Of a DNA stretch of 64,000 nt, positions 22,322 to 33,966 are shown one piece after another. The stretch is from Caenorhabditis remanei (taxonomy: Eukaryota; Nematoda; Chromadorea; Rhabditida; Rhabditidae). The translations under genes were made by a program, and so were the position numbers. The notes under the pieces are model-generated. The model was not told where the DNA came from, searched no databases, and was given only the letters and a program-made list of their open reading frames with translations. Each line of letters opens with the position of its first letter. Within the stretch, counting starts at the first letter, position 1. Location: assembly GCF_010183535.1 (NCBI RefSeq), contig NC_071331.1:19964001-20028000 (forward strand), written 5' to 3'.

Positions 22322-22329
22322 CGTAAAAT

Positions 22330-24962
22330 ATGACATTCTTGAGGTTAGGATCATTCGGAACCATTTTATATTTAAAATAGTCATCTTATTTTAGTTTTGA
22401 AACGGTAGGTGCAATTTTTTCGAGTAAGAGTGACTTCTAACTGAATCTTTTGGAAATATTCACTTTTTTCCTGTTTCATAGAAATGCTACTAGACTAACT
22501 GAATTCAGGAGTCGATTCCATATTTTCATAATTTGGATGATCGTATTCAAAAATGACGTGCCGTCACACATTTCGAATGTTTTTCGATGCAGAAATGTTT
22601 TTATTTTTTATTTTTGAAAACGTTTCTGTTTCAAAATATTTAGAAAAAAGTATTGGAAATTTTGAACAGAAATCATTCGGAACATTTTTACATGAAAAAC
22701 GGCTTTTTGAAAAACGGAACATTTCAAAAATAAGCTAACCATAATTCATGTCTCAAGTGGGAGAGACTTTATGGCAAAATCAAAAGAACAGGAGAATTGT
22801 TAACATTGTGCTCTCATAGGTCTTGTAATCTTTTCGAAACGGAACATTTATGTTTATCAGCTTCTAAAAATGTACTGTTTTCAAATATTTACAAAATAAT
22901 ATTGAAAATCGATTAGATACTTCCGATTACTCATTCCGAAGTATTTTGAAGCACAAACTTAAACATTCGGACATAGATCTTGCGGAACATTTTCTCAAGA
23001 AAAAGAACCATTTGTATAAAACTTGAAACAGTGAAATTATTTTGAGCTTGAAAATTGTTGAATTAAAAATTGAATGTGCTGTTGAATGAATGATTGAAAG
23101 TATTCTTACATTAACAATAATCTAGCTTCATGACTCGATTAAGAGTGGCTTTTATGGTGAAAGTCGTAACTTTTTAAAAATTTCTGCTTCATCAAATTGT
23201 CATTGGACTAATTGATTTCAGAAGTCAATTCCATCTGTTATTGGTTTCATCAGTGTGACCGAAGTCAATAACTGTAGGATAAGAAAGGAAAAGACCATAC
23301 TCGAAAAAAAACGTTTTTCGGGAGAGAAACTTCTTTATTTTAAATTTGAAAAAATATTCACAAGTTAAAATTCAAGATTTTTCAACGAATTCTCGAAAAC
23401 GTCGATATTCTTTAAATTCTGAGTGAATTGTTTTATGGTAGGGGTCATATACGAACATTTGTAAACAGAATATAAAATTTTCTTAGTTTATTAAAACAGA
23501 ACAATCATTGCAAAAACGTCACAAGTTTTGAACGACGATTTTTGGATATTTGATTATCTATAAATTTGCGCTCGAAAGTAATCTGAGACCTAGAACAAAC
23601 AAAAACTCGGATTATAAAGTGAATTCTCGTTTGGAATAGATACGGACAATGACTAACACAGTAAAATAAATGTTTGGTTCCCGTTGAACTAAAGAGAAGC
23701 TTTCCAGTTATGTTATCAATATTTTTCTTCTGCTTCAATAAAAGTTTTTAAAAAAAATTTCAGTGCATTTTTCAATCGAACAGAGCGTCGCTTCTCGAAA
23801 AATAAAGCAAAATAGAAAATAATCAAGCAGTAATTTTCAGTTTCAAGGAAATTAGTTATTTGAATTCATCTAAACAGTGCCAGTGCTTTTATCATATTTT
23901 GTAAATGTTGATATATTTTTACTGTTTCATGAAATAAAAATTACAACTTCAAAAAACTTGATATTCAGTACGTATTCGATACCCTCGTTTTTAAAAAATA
24001 AAAATGGAGATCAGCAATGAATATGCTACCTGATTTGAAAAGCAAGCAATTGAAGCGCTAAGCACTGAAAAAAATAACTGAATAAAGACAGAATAAGGTG
24101 AAACAGTAACTTTTTTTATCAAAGCTTAGTAATTCGTTTTATTTTTCGGTATTTGAAACCACCGACTTCTTCATTCTCTTGCATATAGCTTAGGAATGTG
24201 TAGCTACATTATTGTCATATTAAAACAATATATTCACGGAATACTACTATAAACAGAAAGTGATTTCGGTAAATTGCTGTTTCAGATCATTACCATCACC
24301 TGTCTAAAACTATTAAGCCACTGTCGAAAGAGATTCGTTGGAGCACAGATCAAACTGTTTTCTAGCTTTATAGCATCATGATAAATTGATAAAATCTGGT
24401 TTTGCGAGCTGCATTAAAATTTCGTATTGATAAATTGCATACTGCGATTTTTTGAAACAGAAAAAATTTTAAATGATCAGTTTTGGGAAAACGATTGTTG
24501 AAATGTTTAAAGAAAAGATTGGTTGAAAAATCTATAATAAAATATCTTTGAATTCCATGAAATCTACGAATCTTTAGCTCATGATTGCTTAAATTGTAGT
24601 ATTTCTTGCAATGACAACTAGCAATGGGTAAACAAACGTGATTTTGAAAAAAAAAACTCCATTTGCAAGTACCTTGGGAAGAAAGTATCTGTGAAATAAG
24701 TAAGTGATTTTTTTGGAACAGTGTAATAATTTTCGCTGTTTCACTGCAAATTCTTTTAGTTTTACCTATTGCAACATCTATTACCATGTTTTGCCTATAC
24801 GTTTTGTAACAAATGTTTGAAACTATAAAATAAAATGAAATTGAATTTTGATATCATTCCCTGAGGCATCATAGTAGTATTAGATTTGAAACAGTTAAAT
24901 TTTGTTATCGTTTCAAAAAAAATTTTATCAGAAATTTAGAAGTATTGAAATTAATATTACAG
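22330..24962. other. Gene-free AT-rich DNA
   Basis: No exon-like open frame was seen. The stretch holds many GAAACAG/CTGTTTC motifs and the remainder of the old segmental duplication. Open frames around 23505-23738 and 24368-24787 lack coding-like composition. Confidence 0.45.
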
Positions 24963-25590
24963 TGCACGGTCTCCCATACTACGAAAAAGAACTGCAAGAA
25001 ACGTGAAGGCGATTTTTTCACGTTTTAATTCAATTCTTTTATTTTTTGCACTGAAAGTTCAGTTTTTTCAGGTTTTCAGACGGCGCAATGGGTGAAAAAA
25101 GGTCCCGTCCTACAGAATTGTAGAAAATAAAATTCTCTATCTTATGAGCCAGAAAACGTGAAATTTGGTCTGAAATTCACTTTTTCTATACAGAAAAACT
25201 GATTTTCAGAATATTGAGATTTTCAGCCATTTCATACAATATTTTTTTTCAAAAAATTGTAACAGTTTTGAAGCATCCTCAAGAACATTATGTGCAAGTT
25301 TTATTAGAAAATGTTTTTTACCAAAAAAGTTATACTCAATTTTCTGAAAATCAGTTTTTCTGTATAGAAAAAATGAATTTCAGACCAAATTTCACGTTTT
25401 CTGGCTCATAAGATAGAGAATTTTATTTTCTACAATTCTGTAGGACGGGACCTTTTTTCACCCATTGCGCCGTCTGAAAACCTGAAAAAACTGAATTTTC
25501 AGTGCAAAAAATAAAAGAATTGAATTAAAACGTGAAAAAATCGCCTTCACGTTTCTTGCAGTTCTTTTTCGTAGTATGGGAGACCGTGCA
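24963..25590. mobile_element. Palindromic MITE, arms about 250 bp
   Basis: The left arm begins TGCACGGTCTCCCATACTAC and the right arm ends in its exact complement. The arms run inwards almost identically (CTGTATAGAAAAAGTGAATT and similar) to a loop of about 130 bp near 25210-25340. No coding capacity. The superfamily is uncertain because no clean target duplication is visible. Confidence 0.85.
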
Positions 25591-25756
25591 GTGTAAATTA
25601 TCAGTCCACCGACCTGGCAGATTTGGGAATTTTTACCGCGGAAGTTTTTTTATAATATAATCTTAAGACAGACTATTAACAAGCAATGAGGCGGCAATTT
25701 CAAATTTGCCATTAGCTTTCTCTGAATCAGTGAATTTCTCACGCAACTTCAGTCAG

Positions 25757-25795
25757 TTTCGGTAGAGCGGGGTTGTAAGACGCATGCCGTGCTAA
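25757..25795. mobile_element. Half copy of the TTAGCT-family MITE
   Basis: TTTCGGTAGAGCGGGGTTGT followed by AAGACGCATGCCGTGCTAA matches the right arm of the element at 16155-16293. The left arm is not recognisable. Confidence 0.55.
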
Positions 25796-25939
25796 TAGTA
25801 GTCTCCCAAAAAATCGAATGACTCATAAGTAACTTCCCTTCCTAATGATAGAGTTTGGAGGTCTGTCAGCTAGCAATAGATAAGGAAACTGGTTTGAAAT
25901 ATTACCAGTAGATAGTTTTGGTCTCAGTAAGACAGTTAA

Positions 25940-26952
25940 AGGGGGACTGAAGTATTCCAAAAATCGAGATTTTTTAATATGGATCGACTCAGAATTTTAT
26001 AGAAAAGGGAAAAGTCTCTTGGAGCCAGGTCCGAAAATCAGTCTAAAGCGAGTTATGAGGCCTCAAAGTGTCAAAAAAGACTCTCTCGCATGGAATTTTT
26101 TATTATATTTCAACGTAAAATTCTCTCGCCGTGCAGAGGAAAAATGTGAAAATTGAGAGAATAATGTCGTGAACTCTCTTATATCAACTTTTCCTCATGT
26201 TCAATTGAGGAAGTGCCTCCATGATTATGAAGTCATTGGTTGGAATTGACCTTGATAACACAACAGAACATATCATCACTGTGATTGATCACTGTGAATG
26301 ATTACTGTGAATCATCTATTACAAATAGATGAATCAAATGGACTCCGTAAAGTGGAAGCAAAAGTTTCTTACTTTTGTATGACCAAAAAGTCAATTGTTT
26401 GGAGATCACGAAAAACTGCTCCAAAAAATGAGTGGAGATTCACAATTCTTCAAATGGCAAAGGAGAAAGACGCGTCGGAATACGTTCAGATAACGGACAC
26501 TGAACAATCTGAACTAGATGCAAGAGCTGAAGCAGAAAGAGAGATTGTATGCACAGTCTAATCCCTGAACGTTATTTTTAGTTTTTTTTTCGTAAAAATT
26601 GTTGTTTTCCTACGTCACAGTCGTTCTGTTGAGTTATCAAGGTCAATTCCAACCAATGACTTCATAATCATGGAGGCACTTCCTCAATTGAACATGAGGA
26701 AAAGTTGATATAAGAGAGTTCACGGCATTATTCTCTCAATTTTCACATTTTTCCTCTGCACGGCGAGAGAATTTTACGTTGAAATATAATAAAAAATTCC
26801 ATGCGAGAGAGTCTTTTTTGACACTTTGAGGCCTCATAACTCGCTTTAGACTGATTTTCGGACCTGGCTCCAAGAGACTTTTCCCTTTTCTATAAAATTC
26901 TGAGTCGATCCATATTAAAAAATCTCGATTTTTGGAATACTTCAGTCCCCCT
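25940..26952. mobile_element. TTAA-flanked palindromic element, about 1 kb (PALTTAA-like)
   Basis: Flanked by TTAA at 25936-25939 and 26953-26956. Ends are AGGGGGACTGAAGTATTCC and its complement. The arms of about 325 bp (25940-26262 and 26630-26952) are nearly perfect. The loop of about 370 bp holds an 87-codon open frame (26298-26561). A TTAA target is typical of piggyBac-type elements, and palindromic TTAA MITEs are known in C. elegans. Diverged relatives (CCCCTATTCCAAAATT, AGCGAGTTATAAGACCTCAA) occur near 30350, 30610, 31740 and 32750. Confidence 0.85.
26298..26561 (+). CDS. Open reading frame in the loop of a TTAA foldback element
   Basis: 87 codons, from an ATG just inside the loop to a stop before the right arm. 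The composition is polar and charged, with an acidic end (EQSELDARAEAEREI). It lacks the aspartate triad context expected of a transposase fragment. It may be a captured exon or chance. No family is recognised. Confidence 0.25.
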   Translation: MITVNHLLQIDESNGLRKVEAKVSYFCMTKKSIVWRSRKTAPKNEWRFTILQMAKEKDASEYVQITDTEQSELDARAEAEREIVCTV

Positions 26953-27453
26953 TTAATGAAATGTGTACCAAGGAATGACACCTTAGTAGTGTTGGGTTTG
27001 AAACAGCGAAGTTTTGTTACTGTTTCAGAGAAACTTCATTAGAAATTTGGAAGTGCTGAAGTTAATATTGTCACTTTATTTATCACATTAAGATCTGACC
27101 TAGCAGATTTGGGAATTTTTACCATGGAAGTTTTGCAAGCCTGAACAAAAACTTTCACTGTTTCACAAAAACGTCAAAAAATTAATTACTGAAAGAACTT
27201 GCTGATCTGATGTCTATAGCTATTAATTTCTAAAAACTACTTCTGATAACTAGTTATTTAAACAGTTCAGTTTTTATTAGGTGTATCACCAATATCTAGG
27301 ATCATAAAAATGTGTCAGAAAAAGGGACAAGGGCAAATCTCCTGAAAATAGCAAGCATTTTTTACGGTTTCATTGATATTTCTTAAAAAACTTGATTATT
27401 TTCTCAATAATAGTACAACATTTGAATATTTTTCTTTTCGCAAAATACTTACC

Positions 27454-29250
27454 ATATAAGACAGGCCAAATTTGAAAATTTCATCTTCTGAGCAGAAGTA
27501 GCAGTTAATCTCGTTAATGATGGGAAATTATCACAGATTTTCTTAGCATTTCAAATTTTTTTGGAAAAATGTAGTTTATTGCTGAATTTCCACATGTTTT
27601 GAAGATTTTCGAGAAACAATGAATTTTTTGGGAACCAGACAATAAAATCAGGTTATTCCTGAAACTCTAGAAACAGTCATCCTTTAAACAAAACGTGAAA
27701 ATCACAAAATCAGTTTATTCGCGTGAAAAAAAGTTCAATCACAAAATCCCAGATTCGTTTCATGAAACGAATCTGGGGAAATATTAAAAAAACAAAAGTT
27801 TGAGACTTAAATACAATAAAACCGTGAACTAATCGTGGATACCCATTCTGGATGCGAGCATCGGGAATGGGGAAACATGAGAAAGGCTAGAAAAAGTTAT
27901 AGGCGTGAACTATGAAATGTGGATTCCCATTCTGATTTCACGAAATGGATATGGGGAAATTTGGAGAAAACCAAGTAGAACGACGCTGGGAAAAGGAGAG
28001 CTTTCACAGAAATACTCTTGTAGACCTCTGAATATATTTCCATCTAGCTAACATTGAATTTTTCATCGTAAGACTTCTGAAATAGAACATTTAGTTATGA
28101 CGAAGGTTTTCTAACAACTAACCTTCTGCGAAAAAGCATTTATCTCAGCAGTGCTTAAACTTCAAAAACTGTCAAATATCCATAAATTCACGATTAAATC
28201 TGAAAACGTATTCAGAAGATTATACATGTTACCTGTTTTTTGAATAATCTCGGTTATAGAGCCGACAATAATGTATCCAGATAAAAATATTGAGAAGAAT
28301 AGGCTAGCAACACACGACGATGTGGAAAATTAGTAAAATGATTACAACAAAGGAAGGTCACGTGGTTTTTTACTGCAAAAAGATTCAGGTATATCGATTA
28401 TTATTCGTGACCTTCCCCTGTTGTTGTATTTTAATCATTTTACTAATTTTCCACATCGTCGTGTGTTGCTAGCCTATTCTTCTCAATATTTTTATCTGGA
28501 TACATTATTGTCGGCTCTATGACCTAAATTATTCTAAAAAGCAGATGATATAATCTTCTAAATACGCTTTCAGATTCAAAAGGTTAGTTGTTAGAAAACC
28601 TTCGTCATAACTAAATGTTCTATTTCAGAAGTCTTACGATGAAAAATTCAATGTTAGCTAGATGGAAATATATTCAGAGGTCTACAAGAGTATTTCTGTG
28701 AAAGCTCTCCTTTTCCCAGCGTCGTTCTACTTGGTTTTCTCCAAATTTCCCCATATCCATTTCGTGAAATCAGAATGGGAATCCACATTTCATAGTTCAC
28801 GCCTATAACTTTTTCTAGCCTTTCTCATGTTTCCCCATTCCCGATGCTCGCATCCAGAATGGGTATCCACGATTAGTTCACGGTTTTATTGTATTTAAGT
28901 CTCAAACTTTTGTTTTTTTAATATTTCCCCAGATTCGTTTCATGAAACGAATCTGGGATTTTGTGATTGAACTTTTTTTCACGCGAATAAACTGATTTTG
29001 TGATTTTCACGTTTTGTTTAAAGGATGACTGTTTCTAGAGTTTCAGGAATAACCTGATTTTATTGTCTGGTTCCCAAAAAATTCATTGTTTCTCGAAAAT
29101 CTTTAAAGAATGTGGAAATTCAGCAATAATTCCCATATTTATTGAATTTCAATGACCACTTTGAAAAGGTTGGGAACCCACAGATAAATTAAAAAAAACG
29201 GGAGGTCTTGTTCAAAAGATAAAATTTTCAAATTTGGCCTGTCTTATATA
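27454..29250. mobile_element. 1.8-kb near-perfect palindrome
   Basis: The left end is ATATAAGACAGGCC and the right end GGCCTGTCTTATAT. Arms of about 850-900 bp pair through GTCGTGTGTTGCTAGCC-type inner sequence to a small centre at 28350-28400. Arms also contain a nested hairpin (CAGATTCGTTTCATGAAACG). The left arm has roughly 80 bp near 28130-28210 that the right arm lacks. No coding region was recognised; it is probably a large non-autonomous foldback transposon. Confidence 0.85.
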
Positions 29251-30029
29251 TCTATACACTTTGTAGTAATACGTCGAAATAAACAAAATAAAATTTAGTA
29301 GTGCTGACAAGAGTAAACCATTCAAAGTCTAATTCTTAAAAAAGATTTTTAAAAAAACTATTCTATAAAAATTCTTGAAGAATTTAAGACAAACTTTCAA
29401 CTCACTACAAATAATGAAGCGACAATAAAATGTCACTAAAAATATTGCAATTTCGCAAAAATTCTCCGAAACGATGATGTTCAAATAACTTATTTCTAGT
29501 CTCGATACTTATTGGAAAAACGTGGTGGACTGATTGATAACCAGGTGGAAACTACACACGATTCTCCACAAAAATGTGCATTTTTTCAGTTTCTTATCAT
29601 CCTTTTTCAGTGATTTATGGTCACACAAACCGGAGACTTCCACGTGGAAAGAAATTGATAGGGGGAGAGAATTAAAATTGAGAAAAATAATTAGGAACTG
29701 CTAATAAGAAAGGATTGAAAATTGAATGGTGGAAAAAGTAGAAAAAGTGGGTGGTAATGGAGAAAAAATAGAAAAAAAAGGAGAGAGAAGGGAGAAGGTC
29801 GTCGCAAGCATAAATCAACTACTCAATTTGATTTCTTATCTTTTGGAAATGGAGAAAAAGATGAACGATGAAAAGGGGGGAATGATGATAAAACGGAGAG
29901 GTTTGTGACGGAATTGGACGGGGAAGAGGAGAAAAAGAAAGAGCAGGCTAGAAATTATCCGAATAGGAGGGCAAGTGGCTAAAAATCGAAAAAAATAATT
30001 TACATCAGAAGAAAATCATCATCAAAACA
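29251..30029. other. Spacer with purine-rich tract
   Basis: No gene. The segment 29690-29960 is almost purely A and G with repeated GGAGAAAA, GTAGAAAAAG and GAGGAGAAAAAG. The open frame across it is a by-product of that composition. Confidence 0.5.
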
Positions 30030-30092
30030 TTGAAACAAAAAAGTTTTCGAAAAATTTATTTTGTTAAACAGAACTTTCATGAAAAGTTTATA

Positions 30093-30232
30093 TTAGCAAG
30101 GCACGCTCCTTACGACCGCGCTCTACCGAAACCAAAGAAAATTGTATGTGAAATTGAGAGACACAGAGAAAAAGAGACATTTCTCAAGGGCATTTCGGTA
30201 GAGCACAGTTGCAAGAACTGTGCCGAGCTGAT
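30093..30232. mobile_element. TTAGCT-family MITE copy
   Basis: TTAGCAAGGCACGCTCC then TTACGACCGCGCTCTACCG on the left, and CGGTAGAGCACAGTTGCAAG then AACTGTGCCGAGCTGA on the right. About 140 bp, related to 16155-16293. Confidence 0.7.
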
Positions 30233-31525
30233 AGTTGAAGAACTTAAGTGACCAATGGAAAGGGTAATTAAAAATAGTCATTTTAGTATTTTTTTTGAAT
30301 TTTCAAAGAAACAGCAAAGCTTTTTGGATTTACAAAAAAAATCACGCTTTGCGAACGGGGGCACCACTATTCCAAAATTCCAACAGAAGAATAACGATTT
30401 TTTGATATGAATCTATTCAGAAAGCTTGGGAAACAAAAAATTCCTTTGACCGAAAAAATTGAAAAATTTTGTTGAAAAACTGTTTTGAAAATTTCCTGAA
30501 ACGGTAATTTTTTCTATTGTTCACAACAAACAGGAATGAAGCTAAAGTAACGAAATTTTATAACTGGTAAAATAATTGTCAGCAAATTGTGCACCGAAAT
30601 TTCTATTTAAAGGGGAACACCCCTATTCCAAGATTTAAGATTTTTATATGAGTTTGATTCAGAAAGCCAGGGAAAAGAGAAAATTATTTTGGGTACACCG
30701 AGATCGCTCAGAAGCGAGTTATAAGACCTCAAAGTGATATTATAATTTCTCTGAAACAGAAGAATAAATTAAATTATAAATAATAATTTCACTATAAAAA
30801 CACTGTTTCAAAGTTTTTAATTTAAAATTTTAAGAAATAATTAATAACAATTTAACTTTTATTTTGAAAAAAAACATACCAGAGGTTTTGAAAAGATCTC
30901 GCTTTTTCATAATAATTCAACTGAACATTCCGTCATTAAGAAAACAGAGAAAATTGTTTTTAAAATAGATTTGGGAATAAAGATGTTCCAGTGGTAACCG
31001 TTTTCTGAACAACTTTTAAAATAAATATTCCAAACAGTTTCTGTTTTGAAAACATGGACATCGGTTAAAGTTTATTCAACATTCTGCAACCTTTTTTCTG
31101 AAACAGTAAATTTTTATTTGGAATTAGTAGAAAGCAATGAATGTGAAACTGAATCAACAATATCCGTAGAATATTCACAGATTTTGTGAAACTGAATTTT
31201 TGAAAGTTTTTGTAATCAACTGATTCTTCTCGAGACATATTGATCGGAAGCTAAAATCATTTTTGTGAATCAATAGAAACATATATTTTTGACAAGCTAC
31301 TGCTTCCGAAAACAGTTATGTTTCATCAGTATAAAACCTGGTAGTTATTCGATATCATGAAACGAAATAATTTTGTAGAAGAAGTTGCAATAATTTCAAT
31401 TTCATAGCGTTTTCAATTTCATAATTATACGCATTACCCAAATACATAGAAGTCAATGAACATTGAAACCAAAAAGTTTTCGAAAAAATAAATTTGTGAA
31501 ACAGAACTTTCTTCAAAAACTTATA

Positions 31526-31657
31526 TTAGCACGACACGCGTATTACAACCGCGCTCTACCGAAACCGAAGAAAATTGTGTGGGAAATTGAGAGACTCAAA
31601 GAAAAAGAGACATTTTTCAAGGGGATTTCGGTAGAGCGCAGTTGCAAGAACTGTAAT
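31526..31657. mobile_element. TTAGCT-family MITE copy, right end truncated
   Basis: Arms ACAACCGCGCTCTACCGAAA and TTTCGGTAGAGCGCAGTTGC. The terminal GCCGAGCTGA of the related copy at 30232 is deleted. The flanks are shared with that copy. Confidence 0.7.
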
Positions 31658-33116
31658 AGTTGAAGTACTAATCCAGCGCATGGAACGCATAATTAAAAAT
31701 TGTCACTTTAGGTTAGTTTTTTGAAATTTCAAAAATTTGATGTGAATCGATTCAGAAAGCCAGGGAAAAGAGATAATCGTTTTGGAGGACTGAAAAAAGA
31801 AATTACAACTCAAGCGAGTTATGAAATTTCAAAATACTGTTATAAATTTTCTGAAACGGAAGAAAAAATTAAATAATAAAAATATTTTCATAACTATGAA
31901 AAACACAGTTTCAGAATTTTTCGAAGACAATTCAAAAATGGGAATACAATTAATAACATTGATAATTATTCAACAAAACCACCGTCATTGAAAAAAAGTC
32001 AAAACTTGTCTGAATGTTTTGAGAAACAGAGAAAATAGTTTTTAAAAATCTGAGGAATTTAGGAATGGAAATGGTAGACTTGCGACAAATACTTTTATCG
32101 ATCAAGAATGTATTGACTGACAATATTTAGAACATTTGTCCAAGTTTCGTGCAACAGTAATAATAATTCTCTGATCTGAAAACTACAAATACTGGTTCCA
32201 GTGATATCCTTCCTTTTTCTACAACTTTCAACATGAATATTCCAAAATGTTAATGTTTCTGAAAAATCGCAATAACAGTTCAATTCGAAAACTGCCATAA
32301 CTCTCTCCAATTGTTTGAAAACTAGGTGTAAATCTATCGGCTCACTTTTTTTCAACAGTTGTTAACATTTCTTTCTGAAACAGTAAATTTTTAATGTTCT
32401 CGATACAGTTACTATTCAAAAATTCTACTGTTTCTAAAACATCGGGAAGTATCCTACTGAAACAATTCCAATAACGTTATTTTTCGGTTATCCTATTTTG
32501 CTCAAGCTAAAAGAAAGAGAGACTGAATAGTATTAATTTGCGAAACGAATTATTCAGGATAAGTTGAAACAGAACAATTTCATAATTTCTCAGAATAATT
32601 TCGAATAAATATCAGAACGTCAAATTGGTACTGACAAATGGAATGCGTAATGAAGAATAGCCACTTTAGTTTTTTTTGAACTTTCAAAGAGACTGTAAGA
32701 TTTTTGAATTTACAAAAAAGATCGCACTTTGCGAAAGGGGACACCACTATTTCAAAATTTAAAACTTTATGAATCGATTCAGAAAGCCCAGTAAAAGAGA
32801 AAATCATCTTCAAGCTAGGTCAGTCTAAGCGAGTCATGAGACCTCAAAGTGATGTTAAAGTTTTCTGAAACAGAAAAAGAAATTGATTAATAAAAAATAA
32901 TTTCATCACTATAAAAAATACAGTTTCAAAATTTTTTAAAGAAAATTCAGTGATACGTGTTTTCTTACAAATTTCAACAAAAAAATTTAAAACGTTTACT
33001 GTTTCTGAAAAATCACAATAACAATTCGATTTTTATTTCTGAGTTTCTCGTTCAACAGTTTTCAACATTTTTTGAAAATTTTTTTTAAATTTGGAAACAC
33101 CAAAAAGGGGAGAAAA

Positions 33117-33332
33117 ACAACTGCGCTCCACTACAAACGAGAGAGTATTGGCGAGAGACGCAGAGTTTTTTCTGGCGCGAAACATATTGTCATCATTTCT
33201 GAAGTATTTTCACAAGTTTTTAGAAGTTTTGTTCAAGAGAAAATTATGAAAAATAGATCAAAAATGTCGAAAATCTTTTTCGCGCCGGAAAAAACTCTGC
33301 ATCTCTCGTCAATATTCTCTCCTTGCAGTTGT
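33117..33332. mobile_element. Foldback element, GCGAGAGACGCAGAG type
   Basis: ACAACTGCGCTCC and GAGAGTATTGGCGAGAGACG on the left pair with CTCTGCATCTCTCGTCAATA and GCAGTTGT on the right. The arms also include the GGCGCGAAA/TTTCGCGCC pair. A single-arm relative lies at 33877-33950, right after the acidic exon. Confidence 0.65.
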
Positions 33333-33591
33333 AAGAGGGAATGGGCTGCTATAATCCGCTTCACGGACAATATATATTCTAGACCCACATTCATATAAAC
33401 TCAAATTTTAGATCTACCAACCTATTGGACCTACCACTTTTAAAATCGCATTTCAACGTTTCGAGTTGATTCGAAGAGACCGGAAAGAGGCATTATCTCT
33501 CAATTTCATTTTGCGATTCGTTTTTCTTCGATATTCTTGATTTCTTCCTCATTTTCCAATCCGCAACTCCCTCTCTTATTACAGATCACCA

Positions 33592-33848
33592 ATGGGACTT
33601 ATCTGCCCATCGAACAAAGTATCATCGGATGACGGACCAGCAGACGACGTTCCGAAAAATCAATCGAATCAAAAAGGAAATGTTCACGGACCGTCTGCTG
33701 TTGTACCCGTGGCTCCAGCTCCAGTTGAGCCAGTCGAAGAGGTCGCTGCACCAGATGAGGAAGTTCCAGCTCCAGTCGACCAAGACGTTGCTCAAGCCGA
33801 CGAAGAGCATGTTCCAGAGGACCCTGTATCCCCCTTGATAGCTCTGAT
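33592..33848 (+). CDS. Acidic Pro/Ala/Val-rich first exon, hypothetical gene
   Basis: The ATG lies seven nucleotides after a strong acceptor (TCTTATTACAG), the usual layout of an SL1 trans-spliced nematode start. The exon encodes about 85 residues: a short Ser/Asp-rich start, then repeats such as APAPVEPVEEVAAP and EEVPAPVDQDV, and ends at a GTAAGG donor. The composition indicates a disordered, acidic protein. A downstream exon could not be fixed; an acceptor at 37201 would give a very short in-frame tail, but it lies beyond the 1.6-kb palindrome. Alternatively the frame continues to a stop at 33966 across MITE-derived sequence. The family is not recognised. Confidence 0.5.
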
Positions 33849-33966
33849 GGTAAGGAATCAGCACACCCCCTCCCCCTTACAACCGCGCCCCACCGCTAAC
33901 GAGAGAGTATCGGCGAGAGACACAGAGGTTTTTTTTAAAAGAGCGAAAATAGGTCATAAAAAGTGA

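Larger units (their letters stand above)
20780..24850. repeat. Old segmental duplication (left copy; partner 48430-52280)
   Basis: Collinear, direct-orientation similarity to 48430-52280. Anchors are GAGATTTACTG near 21700/48680, CGTTGAACTAAAGAGAA near 23685/51195, AAAAACTTGATATTCAGTACG near 23953/51425 and TTTTGCGAGCTGCATTAAA near 24400/51858. The copies differ by several insertions. The left has the hAT MITE 21921-22321 and about 670 bp around 20990-21660. The right has the 1.3-kb TIR element and a segment near 51445-51635. Confidence 0.75.
30030..33071. repeat. Three diverged tandem copies of a 1-1.4-kb segment
   Basis: Recurring landmarks are AATTAAAAATAGTCATTTTAG (30265), its relatives at 31692 and 32650, TGCGAACGGGGGCACCACTATT (30350) against TGCGAAAGGGGACACCACTATT (32735), and the AAAAAGTTTTCGAAAAA block at 30038 and 31475. 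Copies are strongly diverged. Two of them carry the TTAGC MITE at the same place, so the MITE inserted before this duplication. No gene was seen. Confidence 0.6.

Noticed and set aside
29726..29908. 60-codon Lys/Glu/Gly-rich frame
   Set aside because: By-product of a nearly pure purine tract.
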